Part shown: positions 1 to 8,661 of the stretch, piece by piece
Layout: each line of letters starts with the position of its first letter
Numbering within the stretch: position 1 is the first letter of the stretch
Assembly: GCF_004214935.1 (NCBI RefSeq)
Contig: NZ_SFCC01000004.1
Coordinates: forward strand, 372,001-436,000
Reading direction: 5' to 3'
Source of the DNA: Amycolatopsis suaedae
GTDB taxonomy: Bacteria; Actinomycetota; Actinomycetes; Mycobacteriales; Pseudonocardiaceae
Length of the DNA: 64,000 nt
The notes under the pieces: model-generated
What the model was told of the DNA's origin: nothing
Databases searched by the model: none
The model's input: the letters and a program-made list of their open reading frames with translations, nothing else
Made by a program: the position numbers and the translations under genes

Positions 1-174
1 CCCGTGCTGGCGCTGTGGGGCAGCCACGGCCTGCTCGGGTCGCTGCCGACGGCCGACATCTGGCGGTCCTACGCCGAGGACGTCACCGCGCTCGGCATCC
101 CCGACTGCGGGCACTTCCTCGCCGAGGAACAGCCGGACGCGGTGACCGAGCAGTTGCTCGCCTTCCTGTCGTGA
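1..174 (+). CDS. alpha/beta hydrolase, C-terminal end (partial)
   Basis: Reading frame open from base 1 to a TGA at 172-174, so only the last 57 residues are present. The segment LALWGSHG, then DCGHFLAEEQPDAV, matches the acid-strand and catalytic-His ends of the alpha/beta hydrolase fold, most like haloacetate dehalogenase or epoxide hydrolase relatives (H of CGHF would be the catalytic base). The gene at 29035 belongs to the same broad family. The stop overlaps the GTG start of the next gene (GTGA), which suggests translational coupling. Substrate cannot be said. Confidence 0.75.
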   Translation, partial: PVLALWGSHGLLGSLPTADIWRSYAEDVTALGIPDCGHFLAEEQPDAVTEQLLAFLS

Positions 175-1295
175 CGCGGGGATGGCCCGCCGTTCTGGTC
201 GCGGCCGTCGCGGTCGCGGCAGGCGGGCTGTTCTACGGCGACACGCCGGTGCTGCGGCTGGGCTCGGCCGGGTGCCTGCTGCTGGTGCTCGGCCTGCTCG
301 CGTGGTGGCCACGGCTGGGGGTGCGCGGGCTGCTCGCCGTCTGCGCCGCGACGGCGGCCGTCTCACTGGCCACCTCGGCGTGGACGTGGCTGGCGTTCGG
401 ACGCTCGCTGGACACCGACACCGGCTCGCGCATCGTGCTGTGGGCACCGCTGGAGTCGGCGGCGCTGGTGGTACTGATCGTCCTGGCCTGCCGGCTGGCG
501 CCGGCACGCGCGGCGGTCGCCGTCGCGGTCGTTCTGGGCATGACCGAGGCACTGATCGGGATGCGGCTGGTGTCGCCGCTGGGCATCGGGGTCGTCGCCT
601 TCACCGTCGGCGTGTGGTCGCTGCCCGCGATCGGCGGTGCCGCGCTCGGCGCCTACCTGCGGTCGCTGGACGCCCGGCGGACCAGGATGATCGCCGACGC
701 CCGCCGCACCCAGCGTCTGGACCTGGCACGCGACCTGCACGACTTCGTGGCCCACGACGTCAGCGGGATGGTCGTGCAGGCGCAGGCCGGGCAGGTGGTG
801 GCCGGGACCGACCCGGACGAGGCGCGCGATGTGTTCCACCGCATCGAGCAGGCCGGACTCCAGGCGCTCGCGGCGATGGACCGGACCGTGCACATGCTCA
901 CCGACGACGCCGGCGCGTCCCGGCACCGGCTGCCCGGGCTGGACGAGCTGGCCGACCTGGTCGCCGGCTTCGGGCCGCCCGCGACGCTGGACCTCGACGC
1001 CGTGGACGTGCCGAGGGAGGTCGGCACGACGGCGTACCGGATCGTCGTGGAAGCGCTGACCAACGTCCGGCGGCACGCGCCGAACTCCACCGAGGTCCGC
1101 GTGCGGGTCTGCCGCGAGGACGACGACCTGGCGGTGACGGTGTGGAACAACACGCGCGGGCCGGTGGGTGAGCGCAGTAGCGGGCTGGGGATCGTCGGCC
1201 TGACCGAGCGGGCGGAGGCACTCGGCGGGACGCTCACCGCCGGGCCTGCGGACACGGGCTGGCGGCTGGCGGCCCGGCTTCCGGTGGCACGATGA
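171..1295 (+). CDS. two-component sensor histidine kinase (HPK7/NarX type)
   Basis: 374 aa from a GTG that overlaps the preceding stop; a longer in-frame start at 15 would lie within the upstream gene and is not used. The N-terminal half holds about six hydrophobic segments. The dimerisation/phosphoacceptor helix reads RDLHDFVAHDVSGMVVQ (HisKA_3; His of DLHD is the expected phosphorylation site), followed by a HATPase_c with N-box TNVRRHAP and G-box GLGIVGL. Overlaps the response regulator by 4 bp (ATGA). This is the DesK/NarL-partner type common in actinobacteria; the signal is unknown. Confidence 0.92.
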   Translation: MTRGWPAVLVAAVAVAAGGLFYGDTPVLRLGSAGCLLLVLGLLAWWPRLGVRGLLAVCAATAAVSLATSAWTWLAFGRSLDTDTGSRIVLWAPLESAALVVLIVLACRLAPARAAVAVAVVLGMTEALIGMRLVSPLGIGVVAFTVGVWSLPAIGGAALGAYLRSLDARRTRMIADARRTQRLDLARDLHDFVAHDVSGMVVQAQAGQVVAGTDPDEARDVFHRIEQAGLQALAAMDRTVHMLTDDAGASRHRLPGLDELADLVAGFGPPATLDLDAVDVPREVGTTAYRIVVEALTNVRRHAPNSTEVRVRVCREDDDLAVTVWNNTRGPVGERSSGLGIVGLTERAEALGGTLTAGPADTGWRLAARLPVAR

Positions 1296-1945
1296 CCGGC
1301 GTGGCCCCGACCCGCGTTCTGATCGCCGACGACCACGCCATGGTGCGCAACGGCTTCCGGCTGGTGCTCGACGCCCAGCCGGACATGAGCGTCGTCGGGG
1401 AGGCCGCCGACGGCGCGGCCGCGCTGGAGCAGGCCGCGCTGCTGCGACCGGACGTCGTGCTGGCCGACATCCGGATGCCCAAAGTGGACGGTCTGGAGCT
1501 GACCCGCAGGCTGTCCGGGACCACCAGGGTGATCGTGGTGACGACGTTCGACCACGACGAGTACGTGCACACCGCCCTGCGGAACGGGGCGTGCGGATTC
1601 CTGCTGAAGCGGTCCGGGCCGACGTTGCTGATCGAGGCCATTCGCGCCGCGATGGCCGGGGACACGCTGATCAGCCCGCAGGTCACCGTCCGGCTGCTGC
1701 GCGGCCTGGCCGACCGGGAGCCACCCGCGGAACCCCGCGAGCCGCTGACCGAGCGGGAACGGGAAATCGCCGCGCTGGTCGCCGCCGGACGCACCAACGC
1801 GGAGATCGCCGCGGACCTGTTCATCTCGCCCGGCACGGTGAAGACGCACCTCGCGAACGTCAGCGGCAAGCTGGGTGCCCGCAACCGGGTGGAGATCGCG
1901 GCGTGGGCCTGGGCGGCCGGGCTGCCTGCCACTCATCCGAAGTGA
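1292..1945 (+). CDS. NarL/FixJ-family response regulator
   Basis: 217 aa. Receiver domain residues ~5-120 with acidic pocket DD (IADDHA), phosphoacceptor Asp in LADIRMPK, conserved Thr in VVTTFD and Lys in LLKRSG. C-terminal LuxR-type helix-turn-helix starts at LTEREREIAALVAAG and contains GTVKTHLANVSGKLG. Start ATG overlaps the kinase stop, so the two form a cognate pair. Targets unknown; the lipoprotein gene directly downstream is one candidate. Confidence 0.93.
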   Translation: MTGVAPTRVLIADDHAMVRNGFRLVLDAQPDMSVVGEAADGAAALEQAALLRPDVVLADIRMPKVDGLELTRRLSGTTRVIVVTTFDHDEYVHTALRNGACGFLLKRSGPTLLIEAIRAAMAGDTLISPQVTVRLLRGLADREPPAEPREPLTEREREIAALVAAGRTNAEIAADLFISPGTVKTHLANVSGKLGARNRVEIAAWAWAAGLPATHPK

Positions 1946-2008
1946 TGACGGCGGTGTCAGTCCGTGCGATGACGTGTGCCGGACCCGGGTGACGCCAGGC
2001 TGTTCGCC

Positions 2009-2305
2009 ATGCGAAAGAGACTTCTCCCGGTCACCGCGGCCGTCGCAGGCGTCGTCCTGCTCACGGCGGGCTGCAGTGCGCTCACCGACAAGAAGGACAT
2101 GATCTGCGGTGCCGCGCAGACGGTCATCGAGGCCGACAAGAGCGTGCGGCAGAGCCTGAGCGGCACGCTCAACGCGGCGATCGACGAGGCCGCGAAGTCG
2201 ACCGAGGCGAACCTCGGCGAGCTGGTCAAGACGGCCAAGGCGCTGCTGTCGCCGGACGAGACCAAGTTCGCCAAAGCCGCCGCCGAGGTCAAAAAACTTT
2301 GCTAG
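2009..2305 (+). CDS. small secreted lipoprotein
   Basis: 98 aa. Start ATG at 2009 gives a clean type II signal peptide: MRKRLLP, hydrophobic core, lipobox LTAGC with the lipidated Cys near residue 22. The mature part is a Lys/Ala/Glu-rich, probably helical ~75-residue domain with two further Cys (ICGAA, KKLC). No family recognised. It lies 63 bp after the response regulator on the same strand. Its TAG stop is formed by the end of the repeat element at 2303-2467, so the native C-terminus may have been altered by that insertion. Confidence 0.8.
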   Translation: MRKRLLPVTAAVAGVVLLTAGCSALTDKKDMICGAAQTVIEADKSVRQSLSGTLNAAIDEAAKSTEANLGELVKTAKALLSPDETKFAKAAAEVKKLC

Positions 2306-2467
2306 TGCCCTGAGTCAGAAATGCGCTGTGCGCCTCGCCGGCCCAGCTTCCCGCCGGCGGCGTTGCCGGACCGCCCGAGTACGGTCCAGTACGAGGGCGA
2401 TCCGGCGCCTTGCCGGCGAAAACCTGGATCCGCCGATCCGCGCAGCAACTCCTGACTCACGGCACTA
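2303..2467. repeat. MITE-like palindromic repeat, copy 1
   Basis: About 165 bp bounded by near-perfect terminal inverted repeats: TAGTGCCCTGAGTCAG (2303-2318) against the complement of CTGACTCACGGCACTA (2452-2467), one mismatch in 16. The interior can fold into a long imperfect hairpin. About 100 bp of it (2335-2440) is ~85-90 percent identical to the copy at 6867-7030, including the core GAGTACGGTCCAGTACGAG. Both outer ends read CTAG, suggesting a CTA(G)-type target. It carries no gene. Each end supplies the TAG stop of a flanking convergent gene. Confidence 0.8.
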
Positions 2468-2908
2468 GGACACCCGGAACACGGGGTGGCCCGGAGCGAT
2501 GCGGCGCAGCTCGTCGTCACCGGACTTCGGGCCCACCCCGTCGAAGAACCGGCCGACCTCGAACTGCCAGCGCTTCAGGTACGCGCGCAGGATGGCCACC
2601 TTCTCGTCGTCGGCGACCTCGGTGGCGCCGAACGCCTCGATCCGCCTGCCGACCTGGAGCCGTCCGGTGCCGGCCACGCGCAGGTTGCGTACCCACTGGG
2701 TGTGCCCCCTCGCCGACACCAGATACTGCTCGCCGTCGAAGTCGAGCAGGTTCACCGGCGTGCTGCGCCACTCCCCCGTGTTGCGGCCGCGGACCGACAG
2801 GATGCGGCTGCCCCACAGGCTCATACCCCGGCGGGTCAGCGCGGCGACGACCCGGGCGAGCAGCAGGTCGCCCTTGCCGGGACGCAGGTAGCGGGTGCTG
2901 GTGTCCAT
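2465..2908 (-). CDS. deazaflavin (F420)-dependent nitroreductase-family protein
   Basis: 147 aa. Start ATG at 2908 preceded by GAGGAGGCCCC, a strong ribosome binding site; an upstream in-frame ATG would lie in the operator region. The sequence SVRGRNTGEWRSTPVNLL, then GEQYLVSARG and WVRNLRVAGTG, is the signature of the Ddn/DUF385 split-barrel family that binds F420 and reduces quinones or nitro compounds. Divergent from the TetR gene at 3023 with shared operators, so it is probably the repressor's target. Its stop is the TAG of the repeat element. Confidence 0.88.
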   Translation of the reverse strand: MDTSTRYLRPGKGDLLLARVVAALTRRGMSLWGSRILSVRGRNTGEWRSTPVNLLDFDGEQYLVSARGHTQWVRNLRVAGTGRLQVGRRIEAFGATEVADDEKVAILRAYLKRWQFEVGRFFDGVGPKSGDDELRRIAPGHPVFRVS

Positions 2909-2926
2909 GGGGCCTCCTCGATTTGA

Positions 2927-3011
2927 GAGAGCACTGCTCTCGTTAGAGATCAGTGAACACGCGGCGCTCCGCGAAGTCAAGAGCGCTGCTCTCGAAAAAG
3001 AGCGGTGCTCT
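2927..3011. promoter_or_regulatory. three TetR operator sites AGAGC-N3-GCTCT
   Basis: The divergent intergenic space has three copies of the 13-bp dyad AGAGC-N3-GCTCT: 2928-2940 (within the 15-bp palindrome 2927-2941), 2980-2992 and 2999-3011. The first lies just upstream of the reductase start, the last two immediately before the TetR start. The layout suggests autorepression plus control of the reductase by the 3023 regulator. Seen directly; binding by that protein is inferred. Confidence 0.8.
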
Positions 3012-3022
3012 ACACTGCCGTC

Positions 3023-3694
3023 ATGCCGACCGCCAGGGAACGTGCCCGCGCCGAGCTGACCAGGGACATCAAGGAGGAGGCCCGGCGCCAGCTCGCCGAG
3101 TCCGGCGGCACCGGGCTGTCGCTGCGCGCGGTGGCCCGCGAACTCGGCATGGTGTCCTCAGCGCTCTACCGCTACTTCCCCAGCCGTGACCATTTGCTCA
3201 CCGCGCTGATCATCGACGCCTACGATGCCATCGGGGCGGCAGCGGAGCGGGCCGACGACCCCGGCGCGTCACCGCGGTGGCGGTGGCAGCTGATCTGGGC
3301 GGCGACCCGAGCCTGGGCACTGGAGCACCCGCACGAGTACGCGTTGATCTACGGCTCGCCGATTCCCGGCTACCAGGCCCCGCAGGACACCGTCGCCCCG
3401 GCAGCGCGGGTGGCGATGGCGCTGGCGCGGGTGGTCGCGCAGGAGCCACTCCGGCCCGCGTTCGACGGACCGCCCCTGTCGCCTGCCCTGCGCGAGCAGG
3501 CGGAGCGGGTACTCGCGGGCGTCGGCTTCGACGCGGAGCCCGCGACCGTGACCCGGCTGCTCATCTCCTGGACGCAGCTGTTCGGGATGATCAGCTTCGA
3601 GCTCTACGGGCAGTACGTGAACAGCGTCGACCCGGCCGACGACTTCTTCGAGTACACGACACTGCAGCTGGCCGACTTCGTCGGTCTGCGCTGA
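3023..3694 (+). CDS. TetR/AcrR-family repressor (WHG-type C domain)
   Basis: 223 aa. Start ATG at 3023 (MPTARERARAELTRDI); the upstream in-frame codon at 3005 lies in the operator. N-terminal HTH LSLRAVARELGMVSSALYRYFPSRDHLL is canonical TetR. The ligand domain with WRWQLIWAATRAWALEHPHEYALIYGSP resembles the WHG (TetR_C_33) family. The start may be leaderless: TACACT at 3011-3016 would be a -10 placing transcription start at or near the ATG. Expected to control itself and the divergent F420-dependent reductase. Confidence 0.92.
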   Translation: MPTARERARAELTRDIKEEARRQLAESGGTGLSLRAVARELGMVSSALYRYFPSRDHLLTALIIDAYDAIGAAAERADDPGASPRWRWQLIWAATRAWALEHPHEYALIYGSPIPGYQAPQDTVAPAARVAMALARVVAQEPLRPAFDGPPLSPALREQAERVLAGVGFDAEPATVTRLLISWTQLFGMISFELYGQYVNSVDPADDFFEYTTLQLADFVGLR

Positions 3695-3882
3695 ACCCGT
3701 CACGGTCGGTGTGGTTGAGCGGAAAACGGCACTTCACCGGTGGTTCGGTGAACGGGCAACCACTTCGGAACGATCTAGGTTCCCGCACACTGTGGACACG
3801 GTTGGATAACCGGATCCCCTGTCCGGCAACGAAAGGGCGTGTACGGCCGAAGAGCGCATGACGCTTGCGAGAAAGGGCCGAC

Positions 3883-6861
3883 ATGTCCATCAGATCGTTC
3901 GGCAGGGCAGTGCTGGGGGCTGCCTGCGCCACCCTGGCAGCCGCGGGGCTGTTCGTGGCACTGCCGGCACCCGAGGCCGCCGCGGCCCCCGCACTGCGGC
4001 CGAACTTCGTCCTCAAGGACACGCCCTCCGGTCAGGGCCCGTGGGAGATGACCGACTTCGTGTACCTGCCCGACGACTCCGTGCTCACCACCGGCAAGAA
4101 CGGCCGGCTGGCGTGGGTGTCGAAGACCGGGCAGCCGAAGACGATCGCCAACATCCCGGTCAACTCCGACGGCGACCTCGGTCTCGTCAGCGTCGAGGTG
4201 GCACCCGACTACGCCACCTCCAAGCACATCTACCTGGTCCGCTCGACCCCGCCGGTGAACGGCGCGTTCGTGGCGCGGGTGGAGCGGTGGACGGTCACCG
4301 GCGGCAGCGAGCCCACCGGCATCACCGACCCGCGCACGATCTTCGAGATCCCCGGCGAGTACCCCACGCACGCGCTGACCGGCGTCGTCGCGGCCAAGGA
4401 CGGCACGCTGTGGATCACCAACGGCGACTGGGCGACGCCCGGCTACGCCGACCCGCGCGCGCTCGACGTGCTCGACCCGAACAAGCCCGAGGGCAAGCTG
4501 TTCCACGTCACCAACACCGGTGCCGGGGTGCCGAGCAACCCGTTCTACGACGCCGCCAACCCGAACTCGGTCCGCAGCCGCACCTACGCGGGCGGCTTCC
4601 GCAGCCCGTTCCGGCTGACCATCGACGAGCGCAGCGGCCTGCCGGTCGTCGGCGACGTCGGCTGGAACGACTGGGAGGAGATCAATCTCGTCCAGCCCGG
4701 CCAGCACTACTCCTGGCCCTGCTTCGAGGGCAACAACCCGACGCCGGGGTACTCGACCTGGGGTCAGTGCAACGGCGTGGTCAACAACCGTCCACTATGG
4801 ACCTACCGGCACGCCGACGGCCCGATCGACGGCACCAGCGTCACCGGCGGCATCATCTACAACGGCACGAACTACCCGGCCGAGTACCGCGGCGCGTACT
4901 TCTTCGGCGACTGGGAAGCCCGCAAGATCTGGACGCTGACCTACAGTCCGCAGGGGACGCTGCTGCAGGCGCCGCAGAGTCCGTTCGGCACCGACATCGG
5001 CGGCCCGGTCAAGTTCGCCGCCGCACCCAACGGTGACGTCGTGTACGCGGACAACGTCGGCTCCGCGCTGCGGCGCATCGTCTACGCCCCGGGCAACGCC
5101 GCGCCGGTCGCAATCGCCACCAGCACGACCGACCCGGCCACCCGCACCGTGACGTTCGACGCGAGCGAGTCCTACGACCCCGAGCGGGAGGACCTGACCT
5201 ACCGCTGGGACTTCGGTGACGGCACCACCGGCACCGGTGTCACGGCGTCGCACCGCTACGCGGGCAGCACGCCGACGTTCACCGCGAAACTCACCGTCAC
5301 CGACCGGGAGAACGCCAGTGCCACCACCGAGCTGACGGTGGCTCCGTCCAACCACACGCCGAAGGTCACGCTGGCCGCGGCGGGCCAGGCCGACTACGCC
5401 GTCGGAGACCCGGTATCGGTCAGCGCGACGGCGACCGACACCGAGGACGGCGCCCTGCCGATCAGCTGGGAGATGGGCGTCGTGCACTGCCAGCGTGCCG
5501 CGGCCTGCCACACCCACAAGGGCTCCCCGGGCAGCGGACCGACCTACCACACGACGTTCACCGACCACCAGGACTCCAGCATGGAGTTCATCGCCAAGGT
5601 GACCGACAGCATGGGCGTCACGGCGAGCGCGACCTACGTCGCCAAGCCGAGGGAACACCGGCTCACGCTGAAGAGCAACGTGCCTGCCGCGCTGCAGATC
5701 GCCGGTGAGGGCGGCGTCAGCTCGGCGATGGTCGCGGAGAAGGCACCCGTCGACATCTCGGCGCCGCCGACCGCGTCCGACGGCGTGTCGACGTTCGACT
5801 CGTGGTCCGACGGCAGCAGGGAGGCCACCCGCAGGATCACCATGCCCGCGGCGGACACCACGCTGACCGCGACCTACGTCACGGCCATCGACAAGCGGTA
5901 CAACGCCGAACCGGCGCTGCGCCAGCTGCTCGGCACCGCGACCGGGCCGGAGGTCGTCGACGGCGGCGGCAGGCACAAGCCGTACCAGAACGGCAGGTTG
6001 TACTGGTCGCCCAACGGCGGCGTGCGTGTGGTGCACGGCGAGATCCTGGCGAGGTACCTCGAACAGGGCGGCGCCGCCCGCTTCGGCCCGCCGGTCACCG
6101 ACCAGCTGGCCACGCCGGACGGCGTCGGCCGGTACAACCACTTCGCCATGGGCGCGTCGGTCTACTGGTCGCCGTCCACCGGGGCGAACGCGATCGCCGG
6201 CCCAATCAGGGCGAAGTGGGCGTCGATGGGCTGGGAACGCTCGTACCTCGCCTACCCCAGCACCAGCGAGCTGTCGACGCCGGACGGCCGGGGGAAGTAC
6301 AACAACTTCTCCGGCGCCAACGGCGCGATCTACTGGACCGAGACGACCGGTGCGCAGAGCATCAACGGTGAGGTCCGGGCGCTGTGGTCGTCGCTGGGCT
6401 CGGAGCGGTCGGTGCTGGGTTACCCGGTCACCAGTGAGCTGTCGGTCTCGGACAATTGGGGCAAGTACTTCAACTTCGAGAACAACGGCTCGATCTACTG
6501 GACGCCGTCGACCGGTGCCCGCTGGCTCTGCTGCCAGAACCGGGAGAAGTGGTTCCAGCTCGGCGGGGCGACCGGGCGGCTCGGCTACCCGACCACGAAC
6601 GAGGCACCGACACCGGACGGCATCGGGCGGTACAGCCACTTCACCAAGGGCGGCTCGGTCTACTGGTTCACCACCACCGGGTCACACGAGGTGTACGGCG
6701 AGATCCGCAGGCGCTGGGCGGCGCTGGGCTGGGAGCGCTCGTACCTGGGTTACCCGACCAGTGACGAGTTCAGCATCCCCGGCGGACGGCGCAGCAACTT
6801 CCAGAACGGCTACATCACCTGGATGGCCAGCAACGGCGCGGTGACCGACCGCCGCTACTGA
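3883..6861 (+). CDS. secreted PQQ-type sugar dehydrogenase with PKD and LGFP repeats
   Basis: 992 aa; ATG at 3883 has GAAAGG upstream. Sec signal peptide residues 1-35. Residues ~40-410 are a six-bladed glucose/sorbosone dehydrogenase (GSDH) beta-propeller (YLPDDSVLTTGKNGRLAWV, GDLGLVSVEVAPDY, YAGGFRSPFRLTID, GDVGWNDWEEINLV, PGQHYSWPCFEGN), as in soluble aldose sugar dehydrogenases. Next comes a PKD domain (DASESYDPEREDLTYRWDFGDG), another beta-sandwich, then about five LGFP-type repeats (YNHFAMGASVYW, YNNFSGANGAIYW, YFNFENNGSIYW, YSHFTKGGSVYW) that bind cell-wall material in actinobacteria. Likely an envelope-anchored sugar oxidoreductase; cofactor and substrate are inferred. Confidence 0.88.
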   Translation: MSIRSFGRAVLGAACATLAAAGLFVALPAPEAAAAPALRPNFVLKDTPSGQGPWEMTDFVYLPDDSVLTTGKNGRLAWVSKTGQPKTIANIPVNSDGDLGLVSVEVAPDYATSKHIYLVRSTPPVNGAFVARVERWTVTGGSEPTGITDPRTIFEIPGEYPTHALTGVVAAKDGTLWITNGDWATPGYADPRALDVLDPNKPEGKLFHVTNTGAGVPSNPFYDAANPNSVRSRTYAGGFRSPFRLTIDERSGLPVVGDVGWNDWEEINLVQPGQHYSWPCFEGNNPTPGYSTWGQCNGVVNNRPLWTYRHADGPIDGTSVTGGIIYNGTNYPAEYRGAYFFGDWEARKIWTLTYSPQGTLLQAPQSPFGTDIGGPVKFAAAPNGDVVYADNVGSALRRIVYAPGNAAPVAIATSTTDPATRTVTFDASESYDPEREDLTYRWDFGDGTTGTGVTASHRYAGSTPTFTAKLTVTDRENASATTELTVAPSNHTPKVTLAAAGQADYAVGDPVSVSATATDTEDGALPISWEMGVVHCQRAAACHTHKGSPGSGPTYHTTFTDHQDSSMEFIAKVTDSMGVTASATYVAKPREHRLTLKSNVPAALQIAGEGGVSSAMVAEKAPVDISAPPTASDGVSTFDSWSDGSREATRRITMPAADTTLTATYVTAIDKRYNAEPALRQLLGTATGPEVVDGGGRHKPYQNGRLYWSPNGGVRVVHGEILARYLEQGGAARFGPPVTDQLATPDGVGRYNHFAMGASVYWSPSTGANAIAGPIRAKWASMGWERSYLAYPSTSELSTPDGRGKYNNFSGANGAIYWTETTGAQSINGEVRALWSSLGSERSVLGYPVTSELSVSDNWGKYFNFENNGSIYWTPSTGARWLCCQNREKWFQLGGATGRLGYPTTNEAPTPDGIGRYSHFTKGGSVYWFTTTGSHEVYGEIRRRWAALGWERSYLGYPTSDEFSIPGGRRSNFQNGYITWMASNGAVTDRRY

Positions 6862-6866
6862 GCCTT

Positions 6867-7030
6867 AGTGTCCTGCGCCGGAAATCCGCCGTGCAATTCG
6901 CCGGGCCCAGCTTCCCGCTGACGGCGTTGCCGGTCCGCCCGAGTACGGTCCAGTACGAGGGCGAACCGGCGCCTTGCCAGCGAAAACCTGGACTCGCCGA
7001 CTTACGCGCCGGACTTCCGGCGCAGGACAC
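6867..7030. repeat. MITE-like palindromic repeat, copy 2
   Basis: About 164 bp following the stop at 6861. Terminal inverted repeats GTGTCCTGCGCCGGAA... (6868-6888) and its complement (7010-7030) match 20 of 21. The interior (6898-7003) is highly similar to copy 1, while the terminal repeats differ in sequence, so ends and core have drifted separately or the ends co-evolve as a stem. Lies immediately upstream of a normal terminator hairpin. Confidence 0.78.
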
Positions 7031-7073
7031 GAGCGGGGCCCGCTCTTCCACGTCGGAAGGGCGGGTCCCGCTC
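7031..7073. terminator. hairpin terminator
   Basis: GAGCGGGGCCCGC (7031-7043) pairs with GCGGGTCCCGCTC (7061-7073), 12 of 13, with an 18-nt loop, followed by GTTGTTA. Probably terminates the 3883-6861 transcript. Confidence 0.7.
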
Positions 7074-7092
7074 GTTGTTAGGATCGCCGGTC

Positions 7093-8661
7093 GTGCCCAT
7101 CGAGTCCCTGGCGCCGGCGTGGCGAACCGTTCCGGTCGAACGCCTGGTGCTGGCCGTGGTGCACAACGTCACCGCGGCGACCCGGCTGCTCGACGTACTG
7201 CCGCTGTGGACCGACGACACCCGGGTGCAGACCGTGTTCACCTGCGTCGGCTCCAGCGCGTTCACCAGCGGCACCGTGGAGTGGCTGACCGGGCAGGGCA
7301 TGACCGTGCTCGACTGGGCCGACGCCGTCGGCGCCGAGTTCGACCTGGCCATCGCGGCCAGCCACGGCGGTCCCCTGCACGAACTGCGTGCGCCGTTGAT
7401 CGTCCTCCCGCACGGAATGGGTTACAACAAGCTGCTGGCCGACCACGTTTTCGGGCTCTCGCCGCCGTGGCTGCTGCACGAGGGTGAGCTGATTCCGTCG
7501 GTACTGGTGCTGTCCCATTCCGAGCAGCTGGACCGCCTGCGGGCGGCGTGCCCGGAAGCGACCGGGATCGCGGTGGTCGCGGGCGATCCCACCTACGACC
7601 GCATCCTCGCCGGTGCCCCGCTGCGGGCGACCTACCGGGAAGCCCTCGGCGCCGCCCACGACCAGCGGCTGGTGCTGGTGTCGTCGACCTGGGGCGAGCG
7701 GTCGCTGTTCGGCCGCGACCCCGGGCTGGTCCTCCGGCTGGCCACCGAGCTGCCACTGGACGAGTACCGCATCGTGGTCGCGCTGCATCCGAACATCTGG
7801 TTCGGCCACTCGCCATGGCAGCTCCGCCGCTGGCTGGCGGCGTGCTCGGCGGCCGGCGTCACCGTGCTGCCGCCGGTACGGGGCTGGCAGGCCGCCGTGG
7901 CCGCCGCCGACCTGACCATCGGCGACCACAGCTCGGTCAGCTTCTACTCCGCGGCGACCGGAACCCCGGTCCTGCTGGCCAGCGCGCCACACGACACGCT
8001 CGACCCAGCCTCACCCATCGCGGCGCTGCTACGTGCCGCTCCCCTGCTCGACCCTGCCGCGCCGCTTCGGCCGCAGCTCGACGCCGCCGCCTACCGGCAC
8101 GACACCGACCTGGCCACGTCGGTCCCCGGTGAGGCGGCGGCTCTGATCAGAACGTTGGTGTACAAGGAAATCGGCCTCACCGAACCCGAGACACCCGCCG
8201 TCACCCTCGCCGCCGCACCACCGGTCGTCGACTCGGCGCTGCCTGCCCACCAGCTCGTCGGCGTCGGTGCCGACGGCACGGTCCGGCGCTTCCCCGCGGA
8301 GGCGCTGCGCAGTGGTGGCGTCCCGGAGACCGTGCTGGTGGTGTCGACCGACGAGCCGTCCCGCGAGTGGCTGCAGGCCGCCGACTCGGTTGTCCACAGT
8401 GGACCGCTGGCCGACCCGGGTGCCTGGATGGGTGCGACGCTGCGCTCCCTGCCCGGCTGCCGGTACGCCGCCGCGAAGCAAGAGCCGGGCCGCTGGCTGG
8501 TCGGCGACCGCGCGGGCCGGATCGTCCGGGTGCACGGCCCGGACGACCTCGGGCACGTCTACGCGGCGTTCCAGCACTTCGGGCCCACGACGCGGTTCAC
8601 GCTCGGCGGGCGGACCGTGACCTGCTCAGTCGAGGAGACTCCTGGCCTGCTCGGCGAGTAG
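7093..8661 (+). CDS. GT-B-fold protein related to CDP-glycerol glycerophosphotransferases
   Basis: 522 aa from GTG 7093; a TTG at 7075 is in frame but lies against the terminator. The middle has VLPHGMGYNK, GDPTYDRIL, VSSTWGERSLFG, HPNIWF and a late acceptor motif GDHSSVSFYSAATGTPVL, the pattern of TagB/TagF-like or UDP-sugar epimerase-like GT-B enzymes. The ~130-residue C-terminal extension is unassigned. No signal peptide. Tail-to-tail overlap of 36 bp with the NB-ARC gene. Role unknown: a transferase acting on a polyol or sugar nucleotide is the best guess. Confidence 0.65.
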   Translation: MPIESLAPAWRTVPVERLVLAVVHNVTAATRLLDVLPLWTDDTRVQTVFTCVGSSAFTSGTVEWLTGQGMTVLDWADAVGAEFDLAIAASHGGPLHELRAPLIVLPHGMGYNKLLADHVFGLSPPWLLHEGELIPSVLVLSHSEQLDRLRAACPEATGIAVVAGDPTYDRILAGAPLRATYREALGAAHDQRLVLVSSTWGERSLFGRDPGLVLRLATELPLDEYRIVVALHPNIWFGHSPWQLRRWLAACSAAGVTVLPPVRGWQAAVAAADLTIGDHSSVSFYSAATGTPVLLASAPHDTLDPASPIAALLRAAPLLDPAAPLRPQLDAAAYRHDTDLATSVPGEAAALIRTLVYKEIGLTEPETPAVTLAAAPPVVDSALPAHQLVGVGADGTVRRFPAEALRSGGVPETVLVVSTDEPSREWLQAADSVVHSGPLADPGAWMGATLRSLPGCRYAAAKQEPGRWLVGDRAGRIVRVHGPDDLGHVYAAFQHFGPTTRFTLGGRTVTCSVEETPGLLGE

